A DNA stretch of 64,000 bases from the NCBI GenBank assembly GCA_035628595.1, contig DASPJN010000074.1, positions 1-64,000 of the forward strand. Direction: 5' to 3'. Within the stretch, counting starts at the first letter, position 1, and each line of letters opens with the position of its first letter. The DNA is from Chryseosolibacter sp035628595 (GTDB lineage: Bacteria > Bacteroidota > Bacteroidia > Cytophagales > Cyclobacteriaceae). Below are positions 42,861 to 53,000 of this stretch, piece after piece. The notes beneath the pieces were generated by a model. The model saw nothing but the letters and a program-made list of their open reading frames with translations, ran no database searches and was not told where the DNA came from. The translations under genes were made by a program, and so were the position numbers.

Positions 42861-45709
42861 ACTGGTTTATTTTCCGGTTAACGCTGCTCGCCTCCTACCT
42901 CTTGATCCTATTTGAATCGTTTGCACAGTCTCCACACTTTCGTGAGCATACTCTTCCCGCCGAATTTCGTAACACGATAATCTTAAAAATCCAGCAGGAC
43001 AAGAACGGATTTATGTGGCTTGCCACCAACAACGGGCTTATTCGCTTTGACGGCATCAGCTATAAACAATTCGTTCAGGATTCACTCCATCGAACCCCGA
43101 TCACCGCCTTGTTTGAAAATAAGCACGGACTATGGATTGGCTACGAGGATGGGAAGCTGGGATTGTTAAAAGACGAACGGTTTGTAAAAACAAGTCTTCG
43201 CGGTCAGCTTCCCTCTGCCGAGATTAATGCGATCGCGGAAGATGAAAAAGGTCAGTTATGGTTTTCGAGTTATGGCGAAGGTCTATTTATGATCGCGGAT
43301 GACTCGATCTACCGCTTCGATGAAAGACATGGATTGAATGATGTGTTCGCGTATAGCATTGCCACGGACGCAAAAGGACAAATCTGGGCCGGAACAGACA
43401 ACGGTATCGCTATTTGCTCGTTCGACAATGGCGAAGTCAAAATCACGCAGTTGACGGTCGCGGACGGCTTACCTGATAATATCGTAACGACATTGTCAAA
43501 TGGAAAACAGGGAATGATCGTAGGCATGGAATCGCGGGGTGTTTGCATCATTGATCCAAGGACCAAACACATCGAACACATTACGCCGCAATGGACATTT
43601 GGCAGCGTGAAGACGATCGCTGAATGGACAGACGATCTGTGGGTAGGTACCGCGTTGAAAGGGATAATTGAGGTTGGATTAAATAATCAACCCCTAACGG
43701 AAATCACCATTGATCAGAGCGGAAAGCTATCGAGAACACATCAGCTGATGATTGACAATGAACGAAACTTGTGGGTGGTATCGGGAACACGCACATTGAA
43801 ATCCACCAATCGTACTTTTACATTCTATCGATTCCCGTCGTTAGGCGAAGCAAACGGCGTACAGGCTGTACTTGCATCCAAGAACGGTGAATTGTGGTTT
43901 AGCACCAGGTCACAGCTTTACATGTTACCTGTGGAAAATGGCGATGTCCCAACCCCGGTAAAACAATTCGCCAACCTCAACATCATCTCTTTGTTTGAAG
44001 ATGAATCGTCAAGGTTGTGGATCGGCACATTTGATAATGGGCTGTATTGTTATGAACCGAAAACAGGTCGGATTACACGTTACACTGAACAAAATGGAAT
44101 CGTAAACAATAACATTCTGTCCATTGCCGGAAAAGGGAGCACTATCTGGATCGCAACGCTCGGGGGTGTTTCTAAAATAGAAACTGGCAGCGGATTTCGC
44201 GTGGAGAACTTCACCACGGAAAGCGGGCTCGGTAGCAATTTTATTTACAAGGTCTTTATCGATCGCCAGGATCGCGTCTGGTTCGGCACGGATGGAAGAG
44301 GCGTTACACTGCTGAATGACGGTGTGTTCAAAAACTTTTCATTACAGGATGGCTTGAAAAGTAACATTGTGTATTGCATCACGGAAGATATCCGTGGACA
44401 AATCTGGATCAGCACCTCGAACACCGGGATTTATAGATTTACCGGGAAAGGATTTCAGTCATTCTCTCCGCATAGCGGGCTTCGTGATCTGAATATCGCG
44501 TCCCTGGTTGCTGATCCAAAAAACAACCTGCTTGTTGTGAGCAGACAAAGCATCGATGTTTTGAATCCGAAAACTGGAAATATCTTTTATCATTCGCAGG
44601 AAATGGGAATCGGTGAAATAGATCCAAACATTAACAACCACACGCAAGATGATGCCGGTAACATTTGGTTGGGGACACAATTTGGGTTAATACGGTACAA
44701 CGTCTCCAATACATTTCAGGAATGGCCTGTAACACGCATCAACAAGATGCTTGTTTATCTGAGCGATAATGTCACCGACACAACAGCCAATCTCGCTCAC
44801 GATCAAAATCACATTTCGTTTGACTACATAGGATTCTGGTATCACGATCCGCAAGAAGTTAGCTACCGGATCAAACTTGAAGGGTATGATCGCGAGTGGA
44901 CAGATTCGCGAAACCGGTTTGTCACTTATCCCAGCCTTCCCCCAGGCGAATACACTTTTAAGGTTGAATCTTCTGCAACCAGCTATTTCAAAGGTGCGCC
45001 AACTATTTCGTACCAATTTCAGATACATCCACCGTTTTACAGTACACCCTGGTTTTATACTGTGTGCGTAACAATTACAGGCATTGCCTTATTCGTCTTC
45101 ATTAAAAGAAGGGAACGAAATCTGAAACTGAGAGAGAAAATGGAGAAGGAAAAAATCAATTTCCAATTTCAAACGCTGAAGAGTCAGGTAAATCCACATT
45201 TTCTATTCAACAGTTTTAATACCTTGATTGCTGTGATTGAACAGGATCAGGAAACTGCTGTTGAATACGTTGAAAAGCTTTCCGATTTCTATAGGAATAT
45301 TCTTCAATATCGCGAACAAGATGTGATCTCCCTTGAAAAAGAACTTGCGCTGATTGATGACTACTATTTTCTTCAACTGAAAAGATACAGAAACAATTTT
45401 ACATTGACAGTTAATATTCCGGATGCATATAAACACGCGCAGATCCCGCCGCTGACGCTTCAGCTTCTTATTGAAAATGCTGTTAAACATAATATCATTT
45501 CAAAAGAGAAACCCTTGCATGTCGACGTCGTTGTTCAGAAAGACTTTATTGCGGTCAGAAACAATCTTCAGCGTAAAATGGAATATGAACGATCAACAGG
45601 CGTTGGGTTAAGCAACATCATCAGCCGCTTTCGTTTATTGACAACACGCGAGGTAGAGATCAGTGAAACAGATTCACATTTTACTGTAATGGTTCCTATA
45701 TTGATGTAA
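42857..45709 (+). CDS. Propeller / Y_Y_Y sensor histidine kinase (LytS-like)
   Basis: A 950-residue sensor. Signal or membrane start (WFIFRLTLLASYLLILFESFAQ), then about 12 propeller repeats (GFMWLATNNGLIRFDG, LWIGTFDNGLYCYEPK, QIWISTSNTGIYRFTG) to about residue 640, a Y_Y_Y domain (YRIKLEGYDREWTDS ... LPPGEYTFKVE), one membrane helix near residue 730-755, and a LytS-type His kinase: the H-box NPHFLFNSFNTLIAVIE with His781, the N-box PLTLQLLIENAVKHNI and the GVGLSNIISRF glycine-rich box. It has no HATPase D-box insertions, as in the LytS/BtsS class. The partner regulator starts one base after it. Confidence 0.94.
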   Translation: MNWFIFRLTLLASYLLILFESFAQSPHFREHTLPAEFRNTIILKIQQDKNGFMWLATNNGLIRFDGISYKQFVQDSLHRTPITALFENKHGLWIGYEDGKLGLLKDERFVKTSLRGQLPSAEINAIAEDEKGQLWFSSYGEGLFMIADDSIYRFDERHGLNDVFAYSIATDAKGQIWAGTDNGIAICSFDNGEVKITQLTVADGLPDNIVTTLSNGKQGMIVGMESRGVCIIDPRTKHIEHITPQWTFGSVKTIAEWTDDLWVGTALKGIIEVGLNNQPLTEITIDQSGKLSRTHQLMIDNERNLWVVSGTRTLKSTNRTFTFYRFPSLGEANGVQAVLASKNGELWFSTRSQLYMLPVENGDVPTPVKQFANLNIISLFEDESSRLWIGTFDNGLYCYEPKTGRITRYTEQNGIVNNNILSIAGKGSTIWIATLGGVSKIETGSGFRVENFTTESGLGSNFIYKVFIDRQDRVWFGTDGRGVTLLNDGVFKNFSLQDGLKSNIVYCITEDIRGQIWISTSNTGIYRFTGKGFQSFSPHSGLRDLNIASLVADPKNNLLVVSRQSIDVLNPKTGNIFYHSQEMGIGEIDPNINNHTQDDAGNIWLGTQFGLIRYNVSNTFQEWPVTRINKMLVYLSDNVTDTTANLAHDQNHISFDYIGFWYHDPQEVSYRIKLEGYDREWTDSRNRFVTYPSLPPGEYTFKVESSATSYFKGAPTISYQFQIHPPFYSTPWFYTVCVTITGIALFVFIKRRERNLKLREKMEKEKINFQFQTLKSQVNPHFLFNSFNTLIAVIEQDQETAVEYVEKLSDFYRNILQYREQDVISLEKELALIDDYYFLQLKRYRNNFTLTVNIPDAYKHAQIPPLTLQLLIENAVKHNIISKEKPLHVDVVVQKDFIAVRNNLQRKMEYERSTGVGLSNIISRFRLLTTREVEISETDSHFTVMVPILM

Positions 45710-45710
45710 T

Positions 45711-46475
45711 ATGAGGGTTGTAATTATCGAGGACGAGGAAAACGCAGCGGGACGTTTGGAGAAAATGCTGAAGCAGATCGACCCAGCGATCGTTGTCGGC
45801 ATTGTTTTGGAAAGCGTGTCGGCTGCCACAAACTGGTTTCGGTCAAACAGCGATTACGAACTGGTCTTTGCCGATATTCAATTAGCAGACGGCCCGAGCT
45901 TCGAAATTTTCAAGCAGATTGAAATGAAGCAGCCGGTGATTTTTACCACTGCATACGACCAGTTCGCTCTCGAAGCATTTCGATTCAATGGAATTAACTA
46001 TCTCCTGAAGCCGATCAAGAAGGCTGAACTCGAGGAAGCACTTAAAAAATTCAAAACGCTGACTACCAAATCCGTTCCCGTTGTTGATTACGATAAAATA
46101 TTAAAGGATATCGCCCAGAAGCAGACAGGTTTCCAAAAACGCATTGTCATCAGGTTTGGCCAAACGATCCGGACCGTAGAGATCAGTGATGTCGCGTACT
46201 TTTATACGGAGGAAAAGGTGTCCCTGGCGTGTATGCACGACGAAAAAAAATGGCCAGTAGATAGTACGTTAGACGAGCTTGAAGCAATTTTAAATCCTGC
46301 CGAGTTTTTCCGAATCAACCGGCAGTTTATTGTCCGGATAAGCTCAATTGAAAGCATGCAGAGCTATTCAAAATCCAGAATTAAGCTGACACTGAATCCT
46401 GTTTCAGTCCATGAAACAATCGTAAGCTCAGAACGCGCCGCCGATTTCAAAGAATGGCTGCTCGGAAAAGCGTAG
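45711..46475 (+). CDS. LytTR-type response regulator
   Basis: A 254-residue response regulator. The receiver (residues 1-120) has the acidic pocket IIEDEEN, the phosphoacceptor Asp55 in VFADIQLADGPS, the Thr switch IFTTAYD and the Lys in YLLKPIKK. The C-terminal LytTR DNA-binding domain (about 150-250) shows VAYFYTEEKVSLACMHDEK, TLDELEAILNPAEFFRINRQFIV and SKSRIKLTLNP. It is the cognate partner of the preceding kinase (one base between them) and likely controls the block that follows. Confidence 0.95.
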   Translation: MRVVIIEDEENAAGRLEKMLKQIDPAIVVGIVLESVSAATNWFRSNSDYELVFADIQLADGPSFEIFKQIEMKQPVIFTTAYDQFALEAFRFNGINYLLKPIKKAELEEALKKFKTLTTKSVPVVDYDKILKDIAQKQTGFQKRIVIRFGQTIRTVEISDVAYFYTEEKVSLACMHDEKKWPVDSTLDELEAILNPAEFFRINRQFIVRISSIESMQSYSKSRIKLTLNPVSVHETIVSSERAADFKEWLLGKA

Positions 46476-46591
46476 AGCGGCTGATCTTGCTCATCCGCTT
46501 CAGTTCCCAGTTCAGCACCTGATCTTCCCTATTCAGCAACATCTTTTTTTGCGCGTGGTGAGCTTTAAATACTTTCGAAATACAATTAGGT

Positions 46592-47341
46592 ATGAATCGA
46601 AAGTTAATCCCTTCTTATCTGCTGCTCATCGCGTCCGTCATTATGACGGTGCTGGTTCCAATTAGTTGCGTGCATGACCCGATAGAGCCGCTTACAAACG
46701 GAGAGACACCCGGCGAAGGGCCCGGCCCCGGCACAGGTGAAAACCCTGACGAGGAAGTTATCTGCGACACGAACATCGTGTATTTCAATCAGGTACAGGA
46801 TATACTGACAGCAAACTGTACGGAGGCGGGCTGTCATTCAACGCCAAATCCCGCGGAGGGGATAACATTCAAATCGTACGAGGATCTGATGAACAATGAC
46901 ATTGTAAGACCCGGTTCACCACGTAACAGTGACTTATATGAGGTATTGGTGGAAGACGATCGCGATGACAGGATGCCATTGGACAAGCCTGCGTTGCCAG
47001 CGGATCAAATTGCACTCATACGAAAATGGATTGAACAAGGAGCAGAGAACATCACTTGCATACCGACGAGCTGCGACACCTCGAACGTCACTTATGCTCT
47101 ATCGATTGCGCCGATCATACAAAATAAGTGTATCGGATGTCATAGTGGAAGCGCACCGTTCGGTAAATGGAATCTATCAACTCACAGCGGATTAATGCAG
47201 GTTGTAGACAATGGTAAGCTTATCGGCGCGGTCAATCACGAAAACGGTTTCCAGCCAATGCCGCAAGGTGGAAACAAACTTCGCGATTGTGATATCAGAA
47301 AGATTGAATTATGGATAGAGGCCGGCGCACAGAATAATTGA
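46592..47341 (+). CDS. Lipoprotein with two heme-binding motifs
   Basis: A 249-residue exported protein with a lipobox-like PISC (Cys26) and a Pro/Gly-rich linker (PGEGPGPGTGENPDEE). Two heme-c motifs: CTEAGCH (residues 76-82, a CX4CH variant) and CIGCH (150-154), each followed by a Met-containing segment that could give the second axial ligand (DDRMPL, GFQPMPQ). The repeated halves (NCTEAGCH ... WIEQGAEN and NKCIGCH ... WIEAGAQN) suggest a diheme, duplicated cytochrome c-like fold. It is anchored in the periplasmic face or outer membrane. Partner of the YceI and OB-fold genes nearby. The function of the whole block is unknown. Confidence 0.82.
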   Translation: MNRKLIPSYLLLIASVIMTVLVPISCVHDPIEPLTNGETPGEGPGPGTGENPDEEVICDTNIVYFNQVQDILTANCTEAGCHSTPNPAEGITFKSYEDLMNNDIVRPGSPRNSDLYEVLVEDDRDDRMPLDKPALPADQIALIRKWIEQGAENITCIPTSCDTSNVTYALSIAPIIQNKCIGCHSGSAPFGKWNLSTHSGLMQVVDNGKLIGAVNHENGFQPMPQGGNKLRDCDIRKIELWIEAGAQNN

Positions 47342-47342
47342 C

Positions 47343-47708
47343 ATGAAAAGACGGATCATTCACATATTCACAACTTTCCAGATCCTGTTTCTGAGTGGAT
47401 GCTATTACGACAACGAAGAACTGTTATATGGTAAAGAGATCTGCAGTACCGAACCAGTAACGTACGCTGAGGTTTCCTCAGTAGTTGCCAGCCGGTGCAT
47501 CATGTGTCATAGCCAGTCGGCGGCTAGCGGTGGCGTTGTGCTTGAAGGGTATGACAACCTGAAAACCTATGCGGGCAACGGAAGGCTCCTCGGTGCAATA
47601 TCGCATGCAAGCGGTTTCTCACCGATGCCAAAAAATGCACCTCAATTAAGTGGGTGCACAATCAACAGAATCAAACAATGGATAGACGACGGTTCTCCAA
47701 ACAATTAA
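47343..47708 (+). CDS. Monoheme cytochrome c-like lipoprotein
   Basis: A 121-residue lipoprotein, lipobox LFLSGC (Cys20). A canonical CxxCH heme site CIMCH at residues 52-56 is followed by GFSPMPKNAP, with Met95 as the probable axial ligand. It resembles one half of the preceding diheme lipoprotein (ending WIDDGSPNN against WIEAGAQNN), which implies a gene duplication. It starts one base after that gene's stop, so they are translationally coupled. A paired small electron-transfer protein is a reasonable guess. Confidence 0.82.
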   Translation: MKRRIIHIFTTFQILFLSGCYYDNEELLYGKEICSTEPVTYAEVSSVVASRCIMCHSQSAASGGVVLEGYDNLKTYAGNGRLLGAISHASGFSPMPKNAPQLSGCTINRIKQWIDDGSPNN

Positions 47709-47719
47709 ATATTAAGGTT

Positions 47720-48130
47720 ATGAAAAAGAAAGTTTTGCTTAGTGTTTCGCTGATCGTCATACTAATGACAGCTGCAGCGATGTACATGTACAACAAGCCT
47801 TCAAGCCAGACAATGAGCGGGCGTCCGGACTATGTAGTCAATGCTGAAACTTTTTTCCAGGAGTTCGAACAGAATGAAGCGGCAGCCAACAAAAAGTATC
47901 TTAACAAAACGGTTCTCATCAGCGGTATTGTGACGGAAGTTCAAGGCGTAGACAGCGTTGGGATTAACATCACGCTCGAAACGTTGAACCCGCTGTTTGG
48001 CGTGAGTTGTGAATTCACTGATCCGGGAAAAGCTGACAAGATCAAGATCGGCGATGAGGTAAGCATCAAGGGTTTGTGCACCGGCATGTTGCTGGATGTG
48101 GTGCTGGTAAAATGCAGTGTCGAAAAATAA
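47720..48130 (+). CDS. OB-fold (tRNA_anti-like) exported protein
   Basis: 136 residues from the ATG at 47720, which opens an uncleaved or anchor-type signal (LLSVSLIVILMTAAAMYMY). The rest is an OB-fold of the tRNA_anti-like putative lipoprotein family: NAETFFQEFEQNEAAANKKYLNKTVLISGIVTEVQGVDSVGINITLETL, then DKIKIGDEVSIKGLCTGMLLDVVLVKCSV. Proteins of this family bind small ligands in the envelope and their role is unclear. Located 11 bases after the monoheme gene. Confidence 0.75.
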   Translation: MKKKVLLSVSLIVILMTAAAMYMYNKPSSQTMSGRPDYVVNAETFFQEFEQNEAAANKKYLNKTVLISGIVTEVQGVDSVGINITLETLNPLFGVSCEFTDPGKADKIKIGDEVSIKGLCTGMLLDVVLVKCSVEK

Positions 48131-48155
48131 TGTTAACAAGAACTACTATAGAGCT

Positions 48156-48713
48156 ATGAAAAAATCAATTGCAACAGTCTTCATTACAATCTTCGCGTTT
48201 GGGGTTTCAATCGCGCAGGAAATGTATTTCACAAAGAACGGTCATGTCGATTTCTTCTCATCAACGCCGATGGAAGACATCAAGGCTGACAATAACAAAG
48301 TCACCAGCGTGCTGAACACCACAACCGGCGACATCGAATTCTCAATGTTGATCATGGCATTCCAGTTTGAGAAATCGTTAATGCAGGAGCATTTTAATGA
48401 AAACTACATGGAATCATCAACGTATCCCAAGAGTTCGTTCAAAGGGAAGATCACAAACTTCGATGCCGTTAATTTTAAAGCCGATGGAACATATCCGGCT
48501 GAAGTTGCCGGAAAACTTACAATCCACGGCGTAACGAAAGACATCGCAGCAAAGGGAACATTTACTGTAAAAGGGGGAAAGATAAATGCAGTTTCCTCGT
48601 TCACGGTAAAACCGGAGGATTATAATATTTCGATTCCAAATCTGGTAAGAGATAAAATCGCAAAAGAAATAAAAGTCAACATTGACAATACTTACGAACC
48701 TTACGTGAAATAA
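48156..48713 (+). CDS. YceI family periplasmic protein (second copy)
   Basis: 185 residues from the ATG at 48156, signal peptide MKKSIATVFITIFAFGVSIAQ. YceI fold: MYFTKNGHVDFFSSTPMEDIKA, MQEHFNENYMESSTYP, KLTIHGVTKDIAAKG. It shares the EHFNENYMES motif with the YceI at 42303 and is a clear paralogue, so the two-component system is bracketed by YceI genes. Probably binds an isoprenoid or quinone-like ligand in the periplasm. Confidence 0.93.
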   Translation: MKKSIATVFITIFAFGVSIAQEMYFTKNGHVDFFSSTPMEDIKADNNKVTSVLNTTTGDIEFSMLIMAFQFEKSLMQEHFNENYMESSTYPKSSFKGKITNFDAVNFKADGTYPAEVAGKLTIHGVTKDIAAKGTFTVKGGKINAVSSFTVKPEDYNISIPNLVRDKIAKEIKVNIDNTYEPYVK

Positions 48714-48719
48714 GAGAGA

Positions 48720-49610
48720 ATGAAAGTGTGGAGAAGATATTTTTTAATGGTCGTCCTGTTAGCTGCTAGTCAGATCGCATTTGCGCAGGACGACCTTCTT
48801 TCAATGCTGGAGAGTGAACAGGAGCCTGAAAAGACCTTCGCGACGGCGAGCTTCAAAACAACCCGTGTCATCAACGGCCAATCGCTGGAAAACGTGGGTG
48901 GTGGTGTGTTGGATATGAAAATATCTCACCGCTTCGGCTTCGTCAATGGCGGGCCGTACGAACTTTTTGGTCTCGACGAAGCGACAATAAGAATCGGTCT
49001 CGATTACGGCATCTCCGACAGACTGATGGTTGGCTTCGGACGCAGTAGTTTCGAAAAAACATACGACTTCTTTTATAAGTACAAGCTACTTCGCCAGAGT
49101 AAGGGAAAAGCGGCTGTTCCTTTTACGCTGTCTTTATTTAGCAGCGCAGCGATCACAACACTTAAGTGGCAGCAACCCGAACGTGAGAATTACTTCTCGT
49201 CACGCATGAGCTACACATATCAGGTTATCATTGGAAGAAAGTTCAACGAGAGTTTTAGTCTCCAAATAATGCCGACAATGATCCACAGAAATATTGTTAA
49301 GAACGTTGGTGAGAAGAATGACGTCTATGCGCTGGGTGCGGCAGCAAGACAAAAGCTTACAAAACGGCTGGCTATAAACGTAGAATACTATTACCTTCTT
49401 CCCGATCAGGTCGATGCGAAATACAAGAATTCTTTATCGATAGGATTTGATATCGAAACTGGCGGACATGTGTTTCAGCTTCATTTTACTAACTCCACCT
49501 CAATGATTGAACGCGGGTTCATTACCGAGACGGTTGGAGATTGGGCGAATGGCGATATTCATTTTGGATTTAATGTATCACGTGTATTTACAATCAATAA
49601 AAAACACTAG
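48720..49610 (+). CDS. DUF5777 family beta-barrel protein
   Basis: A 296-residue outer-membrane protein with signal peptide MKVWRRYFLMVVLLAASQIAFAQ. The sequence FATASFKTTRVINGQSLENVG, VLDMKISHRFGFVNGGPYELFGLDEATIRIGLDYGISDRLMVGFG, and barrel strands near 120-290 match the DUF5777 family. The barrel ends HFGFNVSRVFTINKKH. It is six bases after the YceI stop and co-oriented with it, so it forms the last member of the block. Function unknown. Confidence 0.9.
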   Translation: MKVWRRYFLMVVLLAASQIAFAQDDLLSMLESEQEPEKTFATASFKTTRVINGQSLENVGGGVLDMKISHRFGFVNGGPYELFGLDEATIRIGLDYGISDRLMVGFGRSSFEKTYDFFYKYKLLRQSKGKAAVPFTLSLFSSAAITTLKWQQPERENYFSSRMSYTYQVIIGRKFNESFSLQIMPTMIHRNIVKNVGEKNDVYALGAAARQKLTKRLAINVEYYYLLPDQVDAKYKNSLSIGFDIETGGHVFQLHFTNSTSMIERGFITETVGDWANGDIHFGFNVSRVFTINKKH

Positions 49611-50024
49611 CAAAGATGAAGAAATGGCCAAATGGCAATGCAGAAGGCCATGGCATCATAATTTTCTATCGTTGTTAGATTAATCAAACACAAGAAATAT
49701 GGAAACGATAAAGAAACGCAAGCGCATCAAGAGGGCTTATGAAAAAGTTCTGTTGCGACCAACCAACACGGACAGACAGCCAAAAATTTTGAAGCCCGCC
49801 GACACTGCCACCACCGTTTAAGATTTCCCCCTCACCTCTCTCTCCTGCTTATAACATCCTGCCTTCTTTACATATCCGCTACCGACAAAGTCGAACCTTC
49901 CCGTATTGAAATAAAAACATAGCAAAAAACTTAATACACTTTTAATCGCAGAAAAGCTTCCTTTTACTCCAGCTGGAATAAGATTTTTACCAGCCGGGAT
50001 GAATTGTGAAGAAAGAATCTGCGA
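49611..50024. other. Intergenic region before the T9SS esterase
   Basis: About 414 bases that hold only one candidate gene, the 40-residue ORF at 49699. No clear terminator hairpin was found after the DUF5777 gene, and the promoter of the following gene was not recognised. Confidence 0.4.
49699..49821 (+). CDS. Possible small basic protein, 40 residues
   Basis: ATG at 49699 to TAA at 49819. The product begins METIKKRKRIKRAYEKVLLR and ends in PADTATTV. It is strongly basic at the N-terminus. No family known. Support is limited to the intact ORF in an otherwise empty region. Confidence 0.3.
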   Translation: METIKKRKRIKRAYEKVLLRPTNTDRQPKILKPADTATTV

Positions 50025-53000
50025 ATGAAAAAAAACTTACTGGTAGCACTTCTCTTGTGTGCTTTTTATAATGTGTTCTCACAGGTCGATACAACCTTGA
50101 TCTACAACACGTCAACATCATTTGGAACACTGGATTTGCGCATTGCTAAATCTGCAACACGTTATTACTATCTGCAGGATGGCGTTACGTTTAGCTTCCG
50201 CGAAAGCAGTCCGGGAGTAAAAACGAACACGTATCGAAGCATGACCTCCTGGAATACGAGTGATTATCAACAAGGCAACATGCGTGAAAAGATTGGGGAT
50301 AACGACCAATTTGTCATGAACTACCGGATGTTGTTCCCTGACAATTACCAGGAAGATTATTCCCCCGGGTATCCCATCATTATCATGTTTCATGGCGCAG
50401 GGGAAACCGGCAATTGCTGGATGAATAGTTGCCACTGGGCCGATCCGTCGTGGAATCCGAATACTAACAATCCCCCAGCGCCAACCGATCCAAATCATGA
50501 ACTCCTGAATAACGACCGCAATCTTTTTCATGGCGCATCGAAACATCTGGATGCCGTAAATCTGGCAGCTGGAAAACTTCCGGATGATGCAACACTTGAT
50601 GCGCGTGCTTTTCCAGGTTTCGTTTTATTTCCGCAGAGTCTGAATGGCTGGCAACAGCCCGCGAAGGTTGAAGATGCAATTCGTGTCCTTCGCCTTGTGA
50701 TTAAGAAGTATAACATCGACGAGAACCGTGTATACATTCATGGATTGTCGAATGGCGGATGGGGTGTAAATCAAGCAATCAAAAGAGCCCCGTGGTTGTT
50801 TGCAGCAGCCCTGACAATGTCAGCGGTAAGTGACGCCCAGATCAGATTGCATAACCGAACGAAAGAAGTGGCTAAATTGCCGCTGTGGGTTTTCCAGGGT
50901 GGACAGGATACAAACCCAACACCTTCATGGTCATTCCGCTGGGTGAAGGACCTTCGCGAGGCCGGCGCGGTTGTTCGTTATTATAACTATCCCTCGCTTG
51001 GACATGGAACCTGGAATACAGCATACAAAGAACCCGACTTTTTCAGTTGGATATTATCACAGCGCAAATACAATCCGCATATCGATTTTGGGACACCTGT
51101 TATCTGTAACACAACTGAGACTGGTGTACGAATGAGTTTCTCTGAGGGATTTCTCGCATATCAGTGGGAATTCAATGGTGAAATCATCAGCGGTGCCAAC
51201 GATGAAACCTACGTAGCCAATCAGGTTGGTGTTTATCGCGGAAGATTTAGCAGGACATCGGCAAGTCCTTCCGAGAGCCAATGGGAAAAGTGGTCTGACC
51301 CGATCACAGTTAGCGAAATTGAACCCGCAAAACCGTCGGTTGAAATTGCGAATAGCACACACCTTCGCGGTCCCGGATTATCGAGCAGTGAAGAAAATAA
51401 TTCTGTGTACCTGACTTCCGGTGTGAATGCCGAGTTGTACGAATGGTATAAGAATGGGCAGATGATCAATTTTGCGAATACCGATATTGATGATACATTA
51501 AAGACGGCGAAGGTCACGAGCGCAGGTAACACAGGCAACGGCACCTATTCGCTTGTTATAAAGAATTCGTATTGTCCAAGTCCGGTTTCCGATCCGATCT
51601 ATCTCTACTTTAATAATTCAGCTCCACTCAATATCTCATTGAACGCATCTGATGTGGAATTTAACGCACACGCAACTTCGTCTTCAACTGTGTTTCTGGC
51701 ATGGAAGGATAAACTCAACAATGAAACAGGATATGAGCTTTGGCGCCGCAAGAATGGTGGCAATTTCGTTTTCGTTGCGAAAACAGAAAAGGATGCAATC
51801 TCTTACACCGATCAGCATCTTGAGCCATCAACTTTATACGAATATAAATTGAGAGCCATCAACAACAGCGGCCGTTCGAATTACGTGCCATCCGATAACC
51901 TCAACACGAATTTACAGGTAACAACCCTCGCTGATACACACGCACCAGCACCGCCGCAAAATCTTGCGATTGTTTCAAATACGATCCACAGTATCACCAT
52001 AAAGTGGGAAGAGGGTTCTGATGAAACCGGGATCAAAGACTATGTTATCAGCTACGGGTCTCATGAAACTACAGCATCAAAAACGGCGACTCGATTTGAG
52101 ATCCAAAACCTGACTCCCAATACTGTCTATCCGATCACAGTTCGCACAAGGGATTATGCAGGTCACTTATCGCAACCATCAAATCAGGTTAGTGGAACAA
52201 CGTACGTCTCCGGGCTTTACTACAAACACAGCACGGGTGTATGGGCGTCCCTCGACGAGCCGACATGTATCGCAACTTTTCAAAATCCGGAATTTACCGG
52301 ACATGTTGACAACTTTACGCTCACACCAAGAACACAGGAAGACTACTTTAATTTTCAGTTCAACGGCTATATTAATCTCGCGTTGACGGGACCACATTTT
52401 TTTCGTGTGACTTCCGACGACGGAAGCAGGTTATTAATCGATGGCGTTGTGGTGGTAAACAACGATGGCAAGCACGGAAACAGGACAATTACAAGCGACA
52501 CGCTGTGGCTAGACGCAGGTTTGCACACGATAGAAGCTCAGTATTTTGATAACAACGGAAATCAAAATCTTGTGGTGCAGTATAAAGGGCCAGGTATTGG
52601 TACAGGACTAAACTTTGTCACCATTCCAGATGAAGCACTCAAGAGCGGAAACTATTCGGGCGGAACGCCTCCGTCTGCTCCGCTGAACCTCACTGCTTCA
52701 AATGACGGAATGAAGAAAGTTAATCTTTCGTGGGAATACTCGTCCGACAATGAGTCAACAGATTTCGAAGTGTTTAGAAGTGATGATGAAGATTATCAGA
52801 TTGTCGGACGGACAGAAACATCATCGTGGACAGACACAGTAAATGTCAAACCTGGAACCGAATACCAATACAAAGTCAGGGCAGTCAACAATAATGGTAC
52901 ATCAGAATTCAGCAACGTGGCAACGGTAACAACGCCGGCTGACAATACACCGCCTTCACCACCAACCGATCTAGTGTTGCAGAGTTCGTCGGGTGAATCA

